A stretch of 36,100 nucleotides of DNA from an uncultured Eubacteriales bacterium (lineage in GTDB: Bacteria > Bacillota > Clostridia > Oscillospirales > Oscillospiraceae), in the NCBI GenBank assembly GCA_900548615.1, contig URKW01000006.1, positions 1 to 36,100 on the forward strand, given 5' to 3'. Both the position numbers and the translations under genes were made by a program. Shown one piece after another: positions 22,777 through 30,462 of the stretch (position 1 is the stretch's first letter; every line of letters begins with the position of its first letter). Below the pieces are notes generated by a model. It was not told the origin of the DNA. It saw only the letters and a program-made list of their open reading frames with translations, and did not search any database.

Positions 22777-23928
22777 TTACTTTTTCTTGCTTTTGAAGAA
22801 CCGGGCGGCCCAACCCAGCTTGTTCTCCTGCCGCGCACGGGCAATGGCCAGCGCCCCGGCAGGTACGTCCTTGTCCACGGTGGAACCGGCGGCGGTATAC
22901 GCCCCGTCCCCGATGGTGACGGGAGCGATCAGGTTGGTATTGCAGCCCAGGAACACATCGTCCCCCACGGTGCAGCGGTACTTCTTCAGCCCGTTATAAT
23001 TGGTGGTAACAGTGCCGCAGCCGAAATTCACCCGCTTGCCGATATCGCTGTCGCCTACATAAGTGAGGTGGCTGACCTTGGTGCCGTCGTCCAGCTTGGA
23101 GTTCTTCAGCTCCACAAAATCGCCGATGCGGCAGTGGTCGCCCACGGTGCAGTCCGGCCGCACATAGGCAAAGGGCCCCACGGTGGTGTGGCTGCCGATG
23201 GTGCTTTCGTTCAGCTGGCTGGCGTTGACGGTGGTGTACTCCCCCACCACGCAGTCCCGGATCATGGAATTGGGGCCGATCTCGCAGCCCTTGCCGATAA
23301 CGGTATGCCCCCGCAGGATGGTGCCCGGCAGCAGCGTCACGCCCGGCGCCACGGCGCAGCGGGGATCCACATAGGTGTTGTTGGGATCGACGACGGTGAC
23401 GCCGTTCAGCGCCATCCGCTTCATCAGCAGCTCACGGGCATCAGGCATAGCGGCCTGCAATGCGGCGGCGTCAGCCACCGGCAGAAAGGACGGCGCGATG
23501 CTGGGACTCTGCCACAGTTGGCGGACGCCCTCGGCCTCCGCCGGACAGTCGCCCAGCGTCAGGCCCTCCGCCAGACGGGTGCGCAGCAGCGCGGCGTCGG
23601 CGGTATAGACGGCGCGGTTCCCCTCGCCCCACACGGGCACCACCGCGCCGGGAACGACGATCACATCTCCCTCGGCGGCGGAAAGCGCTTCCTCCAACCT
23701 GTCATAAAAGCTCACGCCGGAGATATCATGCAGCGCCTCGGCCGCCTCGTTTCGCCAATTTTCCTCACAGACAACAAAAAACCGCTCAATACCGCAGGCC
23801 AACAGCTCCTGACACACCCATCGGACAACGGGGCAAAAGAGCATCGGCTGCAGCATCAGCGGTTTCATAGCGGTATCAGCGCCGGCACCGCCGGCGCGAA
23901 GATCAATGATCGCCAGTTTGTGATCCAT
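22777..23928 (-). CDS. glmU: GlmU-like protein with eroded nucleotidyltransferase domain
   Basis: The C-terminal 210 residues form the left-handed beta-helix acetyltransferase of GlmU, with hexapeptide repeats and the acetyl-transfer region VSHLTYVGDS, VNFGCGTVTTNYNG and VFLGCNTNLIAPV. The N-terminal domain is only about 175 residues instead of about 230 and lacks the LAAGxGTRM loop. The equivalent stretch reads RAGGAGADTAMKPLMLQPML without the key arginine and lysine. So the protein is probably an N-acetyltransferase for glucosamine-1-phosphate, or a structural relative, and the uridylyl step needs another enzyme. ATG 23928 follows GGGGGTG. Total length of 383 is short for GlmU. Confidence 0.8.
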   Translation of the reverse strand: MDHKLAIIDLRAGGAGADTAMKPLMLQPMLFCPVVRWVCQELLACGIERFFVVCEENWRNEAAEALHDISGVSFYDRLEEALSAAEGDVIVVPGAVVPVWGEGNRAVYTADAALLRTRLAEGLTLGDCPAEAEGVRQLWQSPSIAPSFLPVADAAALQAAMPDARELLMKRMALNGVTVVDPNNTYVDPRCAVAPGVTLLPGTILRGHTVIGKGCEIGPNSMIRDCVVGEYTTVNASQLNESTIGSHTTVGPFAYVRPDCTVGDHCRIGDFVELKNSKLDDGTKVSHLTYVGDSDIGKRVNFGCGTVTTNYNGLKKYRCTVGDDVFLGCNTNLIAPVTIGDGAYTAAGSTVDKDVPAGALAIARARQENKLGWAARFFKSKKK

Positions 23929-24148
23929 TGGAAAACACCCCCTATAAAGAGAGATACGAATTCTTCTTATAGGTAGTATAACATATCCTACGGGAAAATC
24001 CAGTGTTTTCACAGAGAAATTCCAACAACTTTTTGCCGCTGCCGCCGCAAAAAATGGGGAAAAAGGGAGAAAGAACGGTTTTTCCGGAAAATCATCGTCC
24101 AAAACGAATATTTTAATGAGAAAAACGGACTTTTTAACAATTTTGATG

Positions 24149-24177
24149 TTGAATTTCTGAAAGAATTGCTTTATACT
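24149..24177 (+). promoter_or_regulatory. Promoter of trmL-glycolysis operon
   Basis: TTGAAT (24149-24154) and TATACT (24172-24177) have 17 bases between them. The start codon of trmL follows at 24212 behind AAAGGGGGTGG. Confidence 0.7.
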
Positions 24178-24211
24178 AGGGAAGCTTTTTGATAAAGGGG
24201 GTGGAGAAGTC

Positions 24212-24721
24212 ATGCTGAACATTGTGCTGGTGGAGCCGGAGATCCCACAGAACTGCGGCAACATCGCCCGCACCTGCGCCGCCACCGGCAGCCGTCTGCA
24301 TCTGATCCGCCCTCTGGGCTTTGATATTTCCGACCGGGCTGTGAAGCGGGCCGGTCTGGACTACTGGCATCTGGTGGAGGTGCGGGACTACGACGGGCTG
24401 GACGATCTGTTCCGCCAGCATCCCGAAGCGCTGACCGATCTGTGGCTGGCCACCACCAAGGCTCCGAAGGATTACACGCAGGCCCGATTCTCGCCGGACT
24501 GCTGGCTGTTTTTCGGCAAGGAGACGGCGGGGCTGCCGGAGGACTTCCGCAAGGCCCACTATGACCGCTGCATCCGCCTGCCCATGCGGCAGGACGCCCG
24601 GAGCCTGAACCTCAGCAACTCTGTGGCCATCCTGACCTACGAGGCATTGCGCCAGACCGGCTTCCCCGGCCTGTGCGGCACAGGTGAAATGGCAGAGGAA
24701 CACAACAATACCACTCTGTAA
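24212..24721 (+). CDS. trmL: tRNA (cytidine/uridine-34 2'-O)-methyltransferase
   Basis: This 169-residue SPOUT-class enzyme methylates the ribose of the wobble base in certain leucine tRNAs. The knot motifs are all present: VEPEIPQNCGNIARTCAATG, FGKETAGLPE and LNLSNSVAILTYEALRQ. The start is secure, with GGGGGTGG upstream. It reads into pgk with a 13-base gap, so translation repair and glycolysis genes share one transcript. Confidence 0.93.
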   Translation: MLNIVLVEPEIPQNCGNIARTCAATGSRLHLIRPLGFDISDRAVKRAGLDYWHLVEVRDYDGLDDLFRQHPEALTDLWLATTKAPKDYTQARFSPDCWLFFGKETAGLPEDFRKAHYDRCIRLPMRQDARSLNLSNSVAILTYEALRQTGFPGLCGTGEMAEEHNNTTL

Positions 24722-24734
24722 AGGAGACGCGAAT

Positions 24735-25928
24735 ATGAACTACAACAAGAAAACCATCATGGACGTGGATGTAGCGGGCAAGAAGATCCTGCTGCGCTGC
24801 GATTTCAACGTACCGCAGGACAAGGCCACCGGCGAGATCACCAGTGACAAGCGCATCGTGGCGGCGCTGCCCACCATCCGGTACCTGCTGGACAAGGGCG
24901 CGGCGGTGATCGCCTGTTCCCATCTGGGCAAGCCCAAGGGCGAGTGGAAGGAAAAGCTGAGCCTTGCCCCTGTGGCGAAGCGTCTCAGTGAGCTGCTGGG
25001 CCGCGAGGTCATCTTCGCCAAGGATATCGTGGGCGAGGACGCCAAGGCCAAGGCCGCCGCTCTGAAAGGCGGCGAGATCCTGCTGCTGGAGAACCTGCGC
25101 TTCGATCCCCGCGAGGAGAAGAACGATCCCAGCTTTGCCAAGGAGCTGGCCGCTATGGCGGAGCTGTACGTGTCCGACGCCTTCGGCACCGTGCACCGGG
25201 CCCACGCCTCCACCGTCGGTGTGGCGGCCTTCCTGCCCGCCGTGTCCGGCCTGCTGGTGGCCAAGGAGCTGGAGATCATGGGCAAGGCGCTGGACGACCC
25301 CAAGCGGCCCTTTGTGGCGGTGCTGGGCGGTGCCAAGGTCAGCGACAAGATCGGCGTCATCAACAATCTGCTGGAAAAGGCCGACACCATTATCATCGGC
25401 GGCGGCATGGCCTATACCTTTGCCAAGGCACAGGGCGGCTCCATCGGCAAGAGCCTGTGCGAGAACGACAAGCTGGACTACGCGCTGGAGATGATCGAAA
25501 AGGCCAAAAAGAACGGCGTGACGCTGCTGCTGCCCACCGATACCGTGGCCGCCGACAGCTTCTCCAACGACGCCAAGCGCATGGTGGTCAGCACCATGAA
25601 CATCCCCGACGATTACGAGGGCATGGACATTGGCCCCGACACCACCAAGACCTTCTGCGACGCGGTGCGCGGCGCAGGCACCGTGGTGTGGAACGGCCCC
25701 ATGGGCGTGTTCGAGTTTGAGAACTTCGCCGCCGGAACCCGCGCCATGGCCCAGGCACTGGCCGACAGCGGCGCCGTCACCATCGTGGGCGGCGGCGACA
25801 GCGCGGCGGCGGTGGAGCAGATGGGCTTTGCCGACAAGATCACCCACATTTCCACCGGCGGCGGTGCGTCGCTGGAGTTCTTGGAGGGGCTGGAACTGCC
25901 CGGCGTGGCGTGCCTTCTTGATAAATAA
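24735..25928 (+). CDS. pgk: Phosphoglycerate kinase
   Basis: The 397-residue enzyme makes ATP and 3-phosphoglycerate from 1,3-bisphosphoglycerate. It shows LLRCDFNVPQDKATGEITSD, SHLGKPKG, LLLENLRFDPREEKND, VLGGAKVSDKIGVINNLLEK and the nucleotide loop GGGDSAAAVEQMG. ATG 24735 follows AAAGGAGA. It is followed by tpiA and gpmI in operon order, but gapA is not in the window. A short stem (25932-25946) after the stop may tune the pgk to tpiA ratio. Confidence 0.97.
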   Translation: MNYNKKTIMDVDVAGKKILLRCDFNVPQDKATGEITSDKRIVAALPTIRYLLDKGAAVIACSHLGKPKGEWKEKLSLAPVAKRLSELLGREVIFAKDIVGEDAKAKAAALKGGEILLLENLRFDPREEKNDPSFAKELAAMAELYVSDAFGTVHRAHASTVGVAAFLPAVSGLLVAKELEIMGKALDDPKRPFVAVLGGAKVSDKIGVINNLLEKADTIIIGGGMAYTFAKAQGGSIGKSLCENDKLDYALEMIEKAKKNGVTLLLPTDTVAADSFSNDAKRMVVSTMNIPDDYEGMDIGPDTTKTFCDAVRGAGTVVWNGPMGVFEFENFAAGTRAMAQALADSGAVTIVGGGDSAAAVEQMGFADKITHISTGGGASLEFLEGLELPGVACLLDK

Positions 25929-25998
25929 AGAGGGGATTTCATCCCCCCTTTAGATTTTCCGTGACGATTTGAAATAGATAGAGGAGCTAAGAAAAAAG

Positions 25999-26772
25999 AT
26001 GAATCGCAGATATCGTAAAACCATTATCGCCGGCAACTGGAAAATGAACATGACCGCCAGCGAGACCAAGAAGTTCGCCGAGGAGCTGAAAGCCATCATG
26101 CCCAAGGCCAAGTGGTGCGACGTGGTGGTGTGCGTCCCCGCCGTCAACATCTCCACCGCCATCCGCGCCTTCAAGGATCTGCGGGTGTCCGTGGGTGCGC
26201 AGAACCTGTTCTATGAGAAGTCCGGTGCCTACACCGGCGAGGTGTCCGCCGACATGCTGAAGGATCTGGGCGTGAAGTACGTCATCATCGGTCACTCCGA
26301 GCGCCGCCAGTACTTCGGCGAGACGGATCTGACCGTCAACAAGAAGGCGCTGGCCGCGCTGGAAGCGGGCCTGCACCCCATCATCTGCGTGGGCGAAACG
26401 CTGGAGCAGCGCGAGCTGGGCATCACCATGGAGCTGATCGCCCTGCAGGTGAAGTCTGCGCTAGCCGGCGTACCCGCCGAGAAGCTGCGCAAGTGCGTCA
26501 TCGCCTATGAGCCGGTGTGGGCCATCGGCACCGGCAAGACCGCCACCGCCGAGCAGGCCGCCGAGGTCTGCACCTTCATCCGCACCACCGTGCGCCACCT
26601 GTACGGCGCACGCATTGCCCGCTCCATCACCATTCAGTACGGCGGCTCCATGAAGCCCTCCAACGCGGCGGAGCTACTGGGCCAAAGCGATATCGACGGC
26701 GGCCTGATCGGCGGCGCCAGCCTGAAGCCCGCCGAATTCGTGGAGATCATCAACGCAGCCAATCAGGACTAA
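25999..26772 (+). CDS. tpiA: Triosephosphate isomerase
   Basis: The 257-residue TIM barrel interconverts dihydroxyacetone phosphate and glyceraldehyde-3-phosphate. The catalytic lysine (AGNWKMN), histidine (IIGHSERRQYFGE) and glutamate (AYEPVWAIGTG) are present, as is the phosphate loop (YGGSMKPSNAAELL). ATG 25999 follows GAGGAG. The gene is read between pgk and gpmI with short gaps. Size and motifs are normal. Confidence 0.97.
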   Translation: MNRRYRKTIIAGNWKMNMTASETKKFAEELKAIMPKAKWCDVVVCVPAVNISTAIRAFKDLRVSVGAQNLFYEKSGAYTGEVSADMLKDLGVKYVIIGHSERRQYFGETDLTVNKKALAALEAGLHPIICVGETLEQRELGITMELIALQVKSALAGVPAEKLRKCVIAYEPVWAIGTGKTATAEQAAEVCTFIRTTVRHLYGARIARSITIQYGGSMKPSNAAELLGQSDIDGGLIGGASLKPAEFVEIINAANQD

Positions 26773-26796
26773 TACCGAAGAAAGGAAGGTTCCGTC

Positions 26797-28308
26797 ATGA
26801 ATAAGACGCCCACTACGCTTATCATTATGGACGGCTTCGGCCTGGCCTCTGCCAGCGACGACAACGCCGTAACGCTGGCCAAAACGCCGGTGCTGGATCG
26901 ACTGTTCAAGGAATACGCCAACACCACGCTGTCCGCCAGCGGACTGGACGTGGGTCTGCCCGCCGGACAGATGGGCAACAGCGAGGTCGGCCACACCAAC
27001 ATCGGCGGCGGCCGGGTGGTATTTCAGGATCTGCCCCGCATCAGCCGCGCCATTGACGACGGCAGCTTCTTCAAAAACGAGGCCTACAACAAGGCCATGG
27101 ACGACTGCCTGAGCAAAGGCAGCAGCCTGCACCTGTACGGCCTGCTGTCCGACGGCGGCGTACACTCCCACATCCAGCACCTGTTTGCCCTGCTGCAAAT
27201 GGCAAAGGACAAGGGACTTACCAAGGTCTATGTCCACTGCTTCCTGGACGGTCGCGACGTGTCCCCCACCAGCGGCAAGGGCTTTGTGGAGGAGCTGCGG
27301 GACAAGTGCGCCCAGCTCGGCGTGGGCAAGATCGCCACGGTGATGGGCCGCTATTACGCCATGGATCGCGACAAGCGGTGGGAGCGTGTGCAGATGGCCT
27401 ATGACGCCATGGTATACGGCGAGGGCATCCAGAACGCCGATCCGGTGGACGCGGTGGCCAAATCCTATGCCAACGGTGTCACTGACGAGTTCGTGGAGCC
27501 TGTGGTGTGCGACAAGGACGGCACCATCGGCGACAACGACAGCGTGATCTTCTTCAACTTCCGTCCCGACCGCGCCCGTGAGATCACCCGCGCCATCGTG
27601 GATCCGGACTTTGACGGCTTCCAGCGGGAGTTCTTCCCCACCACCTACGTGTGCAACACGGAGTACGACGCTTCCATGCCCAATGTGCTGGTGGCATGGC
27701 CCCGCGTGGCGGTGAAGAACGGGCTTGGCGAATACCTCAGCAGCATGGGCATGACCCAGCTGCGCATTGCCGAGACGGAGAAGTACGCCCATGTGACCTT
27801 CTTCTTCAACGGCGGCGTGGAGACGCAGTACCCCGGCGAGGATCGGGTGCTGGTGCCCTCCCCCAAGGTAGCCACCTACGATCTCCAGCCGGAGATGAGC
27901 GCCTACGAGGTGTGCGACAAGTGCGTGGAGCGCATCGAGTCCGGCAACTATGACGTGATCATCCTGAACTTCGCCAACTGCGATATGGTGGGCCACACCG
28001 GCGTTCTGGAGGCCGCCATCAAGGCGGTGGAGACCGTGGATACCTGCGTGGGCAAGGTGGTGGACGCCACGCTGAAGATGGGCGGCATCGCCATGATTAC
28101 TGCCGACCACGGCAACGCTGAGGACATGAAGCAGCCTGACGGCAGCCCCATGACCGCCCACACCACCAATCTGGTGCCTTTTATCCTGTGCGGTGCCGGA
28201 AGCCAGCTACGGCCCGGCCGTCTGGCGGACATTGCCCCCACCATTCTGGATGTAATGGGTCTGGCCTGCCCGCCGGAAATGGATGGACGGACGCTGATTG
28301 TAAGATAA
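26797..28308 (+). CDS. gpmI: Phosphoglycerate mutase, cofactor-independent
   Basis: The 503-residue metalloenzyme, manganese-dependent in relatives, interconverts 3- and 2-phosphoglycerate. It has the metal ligands and Ser nucleophile: LIIMDGFGLA, MGNSEVGHTNIGGGR, HCFLDGRDVSPTSG, FFNFRPDRAREITRA, CDMVGHTGV and TADHGNAEDM. AGAAAGGAAGG precedes ATG 26797. It closes the glycolytic run; enolase is not in the window. Its likely manganese need is worth noting beside the Mn-responsive riboswitch 3 kb downstream, though that link is only context. Confidence 0.97.
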   Translation: MNKTPTTLIIMDGFGLASASDDNAVTLAKTPVLDRLFKEYANTTLSASGLDVGLPAGQMGNSEVGHTNIGGGRVVFQDLPRISRAIDDGSFFKNEAYNKAMDDCLSKGSSLHLYGLLSDGGVHSHIQHLFALLQMAKDKGLTKVYVHCFLDGRDVSPTSGKGFVEELRDKCAQLGVGKIATVMGRYYAMDRDKRWERVQMAYDAMVYGEGIQNADPVDAVAKSYANGVTDEFVEPVVCDKDGTIGDNDSVIFFNFRPDRAREITRAIVDPDFDGFQREFFPTTYVCNTEYDASMPNVLVAWPRVAVKNGLGEYLSSMGMTQLRIAETEKYAHVTFFFNGGVETQYPGEDRVLVPSPKVATYDLQPEMSAYEVCDKCVERIESGNYDVIILNFANCDMVGHTGVLEAAIKAVETVDTCVGKVVDATLKMGGIAMITADHGNAEDMKQPDGSPMTAHTTNLVPFILCGAGSQLRPGRLADIAPTILDVMGLACPPEMDGRTLIVR

Positions 28309-28313
28309 AAACC

Positions 28314-28470
28314 TGGCATGAAATCTTCGATTTCATTGCCAAAGGGATCACGGCCGACTGCGCACGTCCTTCGGACACACTGGCGGCCGAGAAGTATTTT
28401 TCTGACGCACATGTCGTCAGAAAAATGATTCGATTTTTTCGCGTCTGCGGACGCGAACTCCGCGAGGCTT
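28314..28470. repeat. Multi-hairpin interspersed repeat, copy B
   Basis: It has the same module order as copy A: TGAAATC/GATTTCA, CGGCCG/CGGCCG (28351-28356 with 28384-28389), TTTTTCTGACG/CGTCAGAAAAA (28397-28425) and TTCGCGTC/GACGCGAA (28438-28457). The first 27 bases recur exactly at 30285-30311. Confidence 0.8.
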
Positions 28471-28471
28471 T

Positions 28472-28500
28472 TGTAGGGGCGGACGACTCTGTCCGCCCCT
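28472..28500. repeat. GGGGCGGAC palindrome
   Basis: GTAGGGGCGGAC (28473-28484) and GTCCGCCCCT (28491-28500) form a strong hairpin directly after repeat copy B. A related palindrome starting GTAGGGGGCGGC lies at 31473-31502. Confidence 0.6.
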
Positions 28501-28553
28501 CAATATACCACAACATATTTCATCATTCCCTCAACTCAGGAGGAACCACCTAC

Positions 28554-29516
28554 ATGAACATCACTGTCATTGGCTGCGGGCGCTGGGGCTCGCTGATCAC
28601 ATGGTACCTGGATCGCACCGGCCATCAGGTGACGCTGTACGGCCGGCCGGAGTCCGCCCGGATGCAGCGGTTTCTGACTGGCCGCAGCAACGACCTGCTG
28701 ACGCTGCCGGAATCCGTGGCGCTGTCCACCGACCTTGCCTGCGTAAAGGACGCGGAGGTCATCATCATCTCCATCGGCTCCCAGAGCCTGCGGGGCTTGA
28801 TGGAGGAGCTGCGGCTCATGGTGCTGCGGGACAAGACCTTTGTGCTGTGCATGAAAGGTCTTGAGATCGGCACTGGAGAACGGCTCAGTCAGGTGGCCCG
28901 TGAGTATCTGGACAGCTCCAACGCCATCGCCGTATGGCTGGGGCCGGGTCACGTGCAGGAGTTCTATCGCGGCGTGCCCAACTGCATGGTCATCGACAGC
29001 GAGAACGCCGACGTGAAGCAGCGGCTGGTGCGGGAATTCTCCAGCGACCTGATCCGCTTCTACTACGGCAACGACCTGCTGGGCAACGAGGTAGGCGCCG
29101 CCGCCAAGAACGTGGTGGGTATCGCCGCCGGTTTTCTGGACGGTCTGGGCCTTGTGACGCTGAAGGGCGCGCTGATGAGCCGGGGCACCCGCGAGGTGGC
29201 CCGCCTGATCCGTGCCATGGGCGGCAACGAGTTGTCCGCCTACGGTCTGTGCCATCTGGGCGACTACGAGGCCACGGTGTTCTCCCCCTACAGCCACAAC
29301 CGGCAGTTCGGCGAATGCTACGTGCAGGGCAAGTCCTACACCCAGCTGGCCGAGGGCTACTACACCGTCAAGGCGCTGGTGCAGCTGGGAAAGCAGTACG
29401 GCGTGGAGCTGCCCATCTGCCAATCCGTGTACCACATCCTCTACGAAAACGCCGATCCCCACGAGGCCATCCGCCTGCTGATGGGCCGCGACCTGAAGGG
29501 TGAATTCGATAGCTGA
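28554..29516 (+). CDS. gpsA: Glycerol-3-phosphate dehydrogenase [NAD(P)+]
   Basis: The 320-residue enzyme makes sn-glycerol-3-phosphate from dihydroxyacetone phosphate for membrane lipids. It has a dinucleotide fold (MNITVIGCGRWGSLITWYL), the catalytic lysine in GAAAKNVVGIAAG, and GLVTLKGALMSRGTREVARL plus the substrate loop SPYSHNRQFGE. ATG 28554 follows AGGAGGAACC. It draws on the tpiA product just upstream. Two repeat elements separate it from gpmI, so it may have its own transcription start. A terminator follows. Confidence 0.92.
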   Translation: MNITVIGCGRWGSLITWYLDRTGHQVTLYGRPESARMQRFLTGRSNDLLTLPESVALSTDLACVKDAEVIIISIGSQSLRGLMEELRLMVLRDKTFVLCMKGLEIGTGERLSQVAREYLDSSNAIAVWLGPGHVQEFYRGVPNCMVIDSENADVKQRLVREFSSDLIRFYYGNDLLGNEVGAAAKNVVGIAAGFLDGLGLVTLKGALMSRGTREVARLIRAMGGNELSAYGLCHLGDYEATVFSPYSHNRQFGECYVQGKSYTQLAEGYYTVKALVQLGKQYGVELPICQSVYHILYENADPHEAIRLLMGRDLKGEFDS

Positions 29517-29530
29517 ACCAAAAAATGTAT

Positions 29531-29577
29531 AAAAAGACCTCTGCTTGTCCAAAATAGGCGGCAGAGGTCTTTTTTTC
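29531..29577 (+). terminator. gpsA terminator
   Basis: AAAAAGACCTCTGC (29531-29544) pairs with GCAGAGGTCTTTTT, which continues into a T-run ending at 29577. Confidence 0.9.
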
Positions 29578-29639
29578 ATTCCGGCAGGCCGCCGGCCGTA
29601 ACGGGCGGCCATCGGATCGCTCCGGTGAAAGGAGAAGCT

Positions 29640-30284
29640 ATGGAATTTATGAAGCAGCACCGCCGCGCCATCTACATCGCGCTGGCGCTGTGCGTGGTCG
29701 CCGCCGGTGTGACGGGATATCTGCTGACCAACCGCGAGACCCCCAACCAGCAGGCCTCCGCCAACCAGCCCGTGGTGGACGTAAAACCCCCTGTGGTAAC
29801 GCCGGTCACGCCTGACCTGCCGGTTCAGGAGGAGCCGCAGGAGGACGAGGAGCCGCCCGTGGAGGCGGTGGCCGAGCTGCTGCCGCAAGTGGTCTCGCCG
29901 CTGGACGGTACTACCGTGACGGTATTCAGCATGTCGGAGCTTTTGTATGACGAGACCATGGCCGACTGGCGCACCCACGAGGGGCTGGACATTCAGGCCG
30001 CCGAGGGCGACGCGGTAAAAACCGCCGCGGCGGGCGAAGTGACCTCCGTCACCCGTGACGAGCTGATGGGCACCACCGTGTGCATCACCCACAGCGGCGG
30101 CTATGTGACCCGCTACAGCAGCCTGCAGGAGAATCCCCCCATCAGTCAGGGTCAGCAGGTAAAGGCCGGCGACATCGTGGGCTATGTGGGCACGGCCGCT
30201 GCCGAGGCCAGCATGGGCCCCCACCTGCATTTCGCCGTGGAGAAGGACGGAAGTCTCATTGATCCGAAAGAATATATCAAGTAA
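29640..30284 (+). CDS. Membrane-anchored M23 metallopeptidase, SpoIIQ-like
   Basis: The 214-residue protein has one N-terminal membrane helix (IYIALALCVVAAGVTGYLL), a proline-rich linker (about residues 50-85) and an M23/LytM domain. Zinc ligands are present: H and D in THEGLDI, and HLHF near the end. The organisation, and WRTHEGLDI with MGTTVCITHSGGYVTRYSSL, resemble SpoIIQ of sporulating Clostridia, which acts in engulfment and binds SpoIIIAH. A general peptidoglycan hydrolase is the alternative. ATG 29640 follows AAAGGAGA; GTG 29625 overlaps it. The domain looks catalytically intact. Confidence 0.8.
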   Translation: MEFMKQHRRAIYIALALCVVAAGVTGYLLTNRETPNQQASANQPVVDVKPPVVTPVTPDLPVQEEPQEDEEPPVEAVAELLPQVVSPLDGTTVTVFSMSELLYDETMADWRTHEGLDIQAAEGDAVKTAAAGEVTSVTRDELMGTTVCITHSGGYVTRYSSLQENPPISQGQQVKAGDIVGYVGTAAAEASMGPHLHFAVEKDGSLIDPKEYIK

Positions 30285-30311
30285 CTGGCATGAAATCTTC
30301 GATTTCATTGC
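30285..30311. repeat. Truncated repeat copy C (first module)
   Basis: These 27 bases are identical to the start of copy B (28314-28340) and contain TGAAATC/GATTTCA. They start at the stop of the M23 gene. Instead of the other modules, a GC hairpin and a nested AT hairpin follow. Confidence 0.75.
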
Positions 30312-30321
30312 CCAGTGCATA

Positions 30322-30346
30322 GGGGAGGGGCTCTGCCCCTCCCTTT
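30322..30346 (+). terminator. M23 gene terminator
   Basis: GGGAGGGGC (30322-30330) pairs perfectly with GCCCCTCCC (30334-30342) around TCT, followed by TTTCGTTT. Confidence 0.75.
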
Positions 30347-30365
30347 CGTTTAGCAGGCGACTTGT

Positions 30366-30405
30366 AAAAAGTTGGCTGCGTTTTTGCAAAAACCGGGAAC
30401 TTTTT
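30366..30405. repeat. Nested inverted repeat
   Basis: AAAAAGTT (30366-30373) pairs with AACTTTTT (30398-30405) and encloses the perfect palindrome GTTTTTGCAAAAAC (30380-30393). It looks like part of the same composite repeat family. Confidence 0.6.
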
Positions 30406-30462
30406 CCACGCCGCCAGCGTCACATAAGCAGGAAGATCCCAAAATGAAGGAGGTTTGTGCCC

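Noticed and set aside
26674..28161. Long minus-strand frame opposite gpmI
   Set aside because: gpmI has every family motif on the plus strand; the opposite frame has His/Val/Gly-rich antisense composition and no ribosome site.
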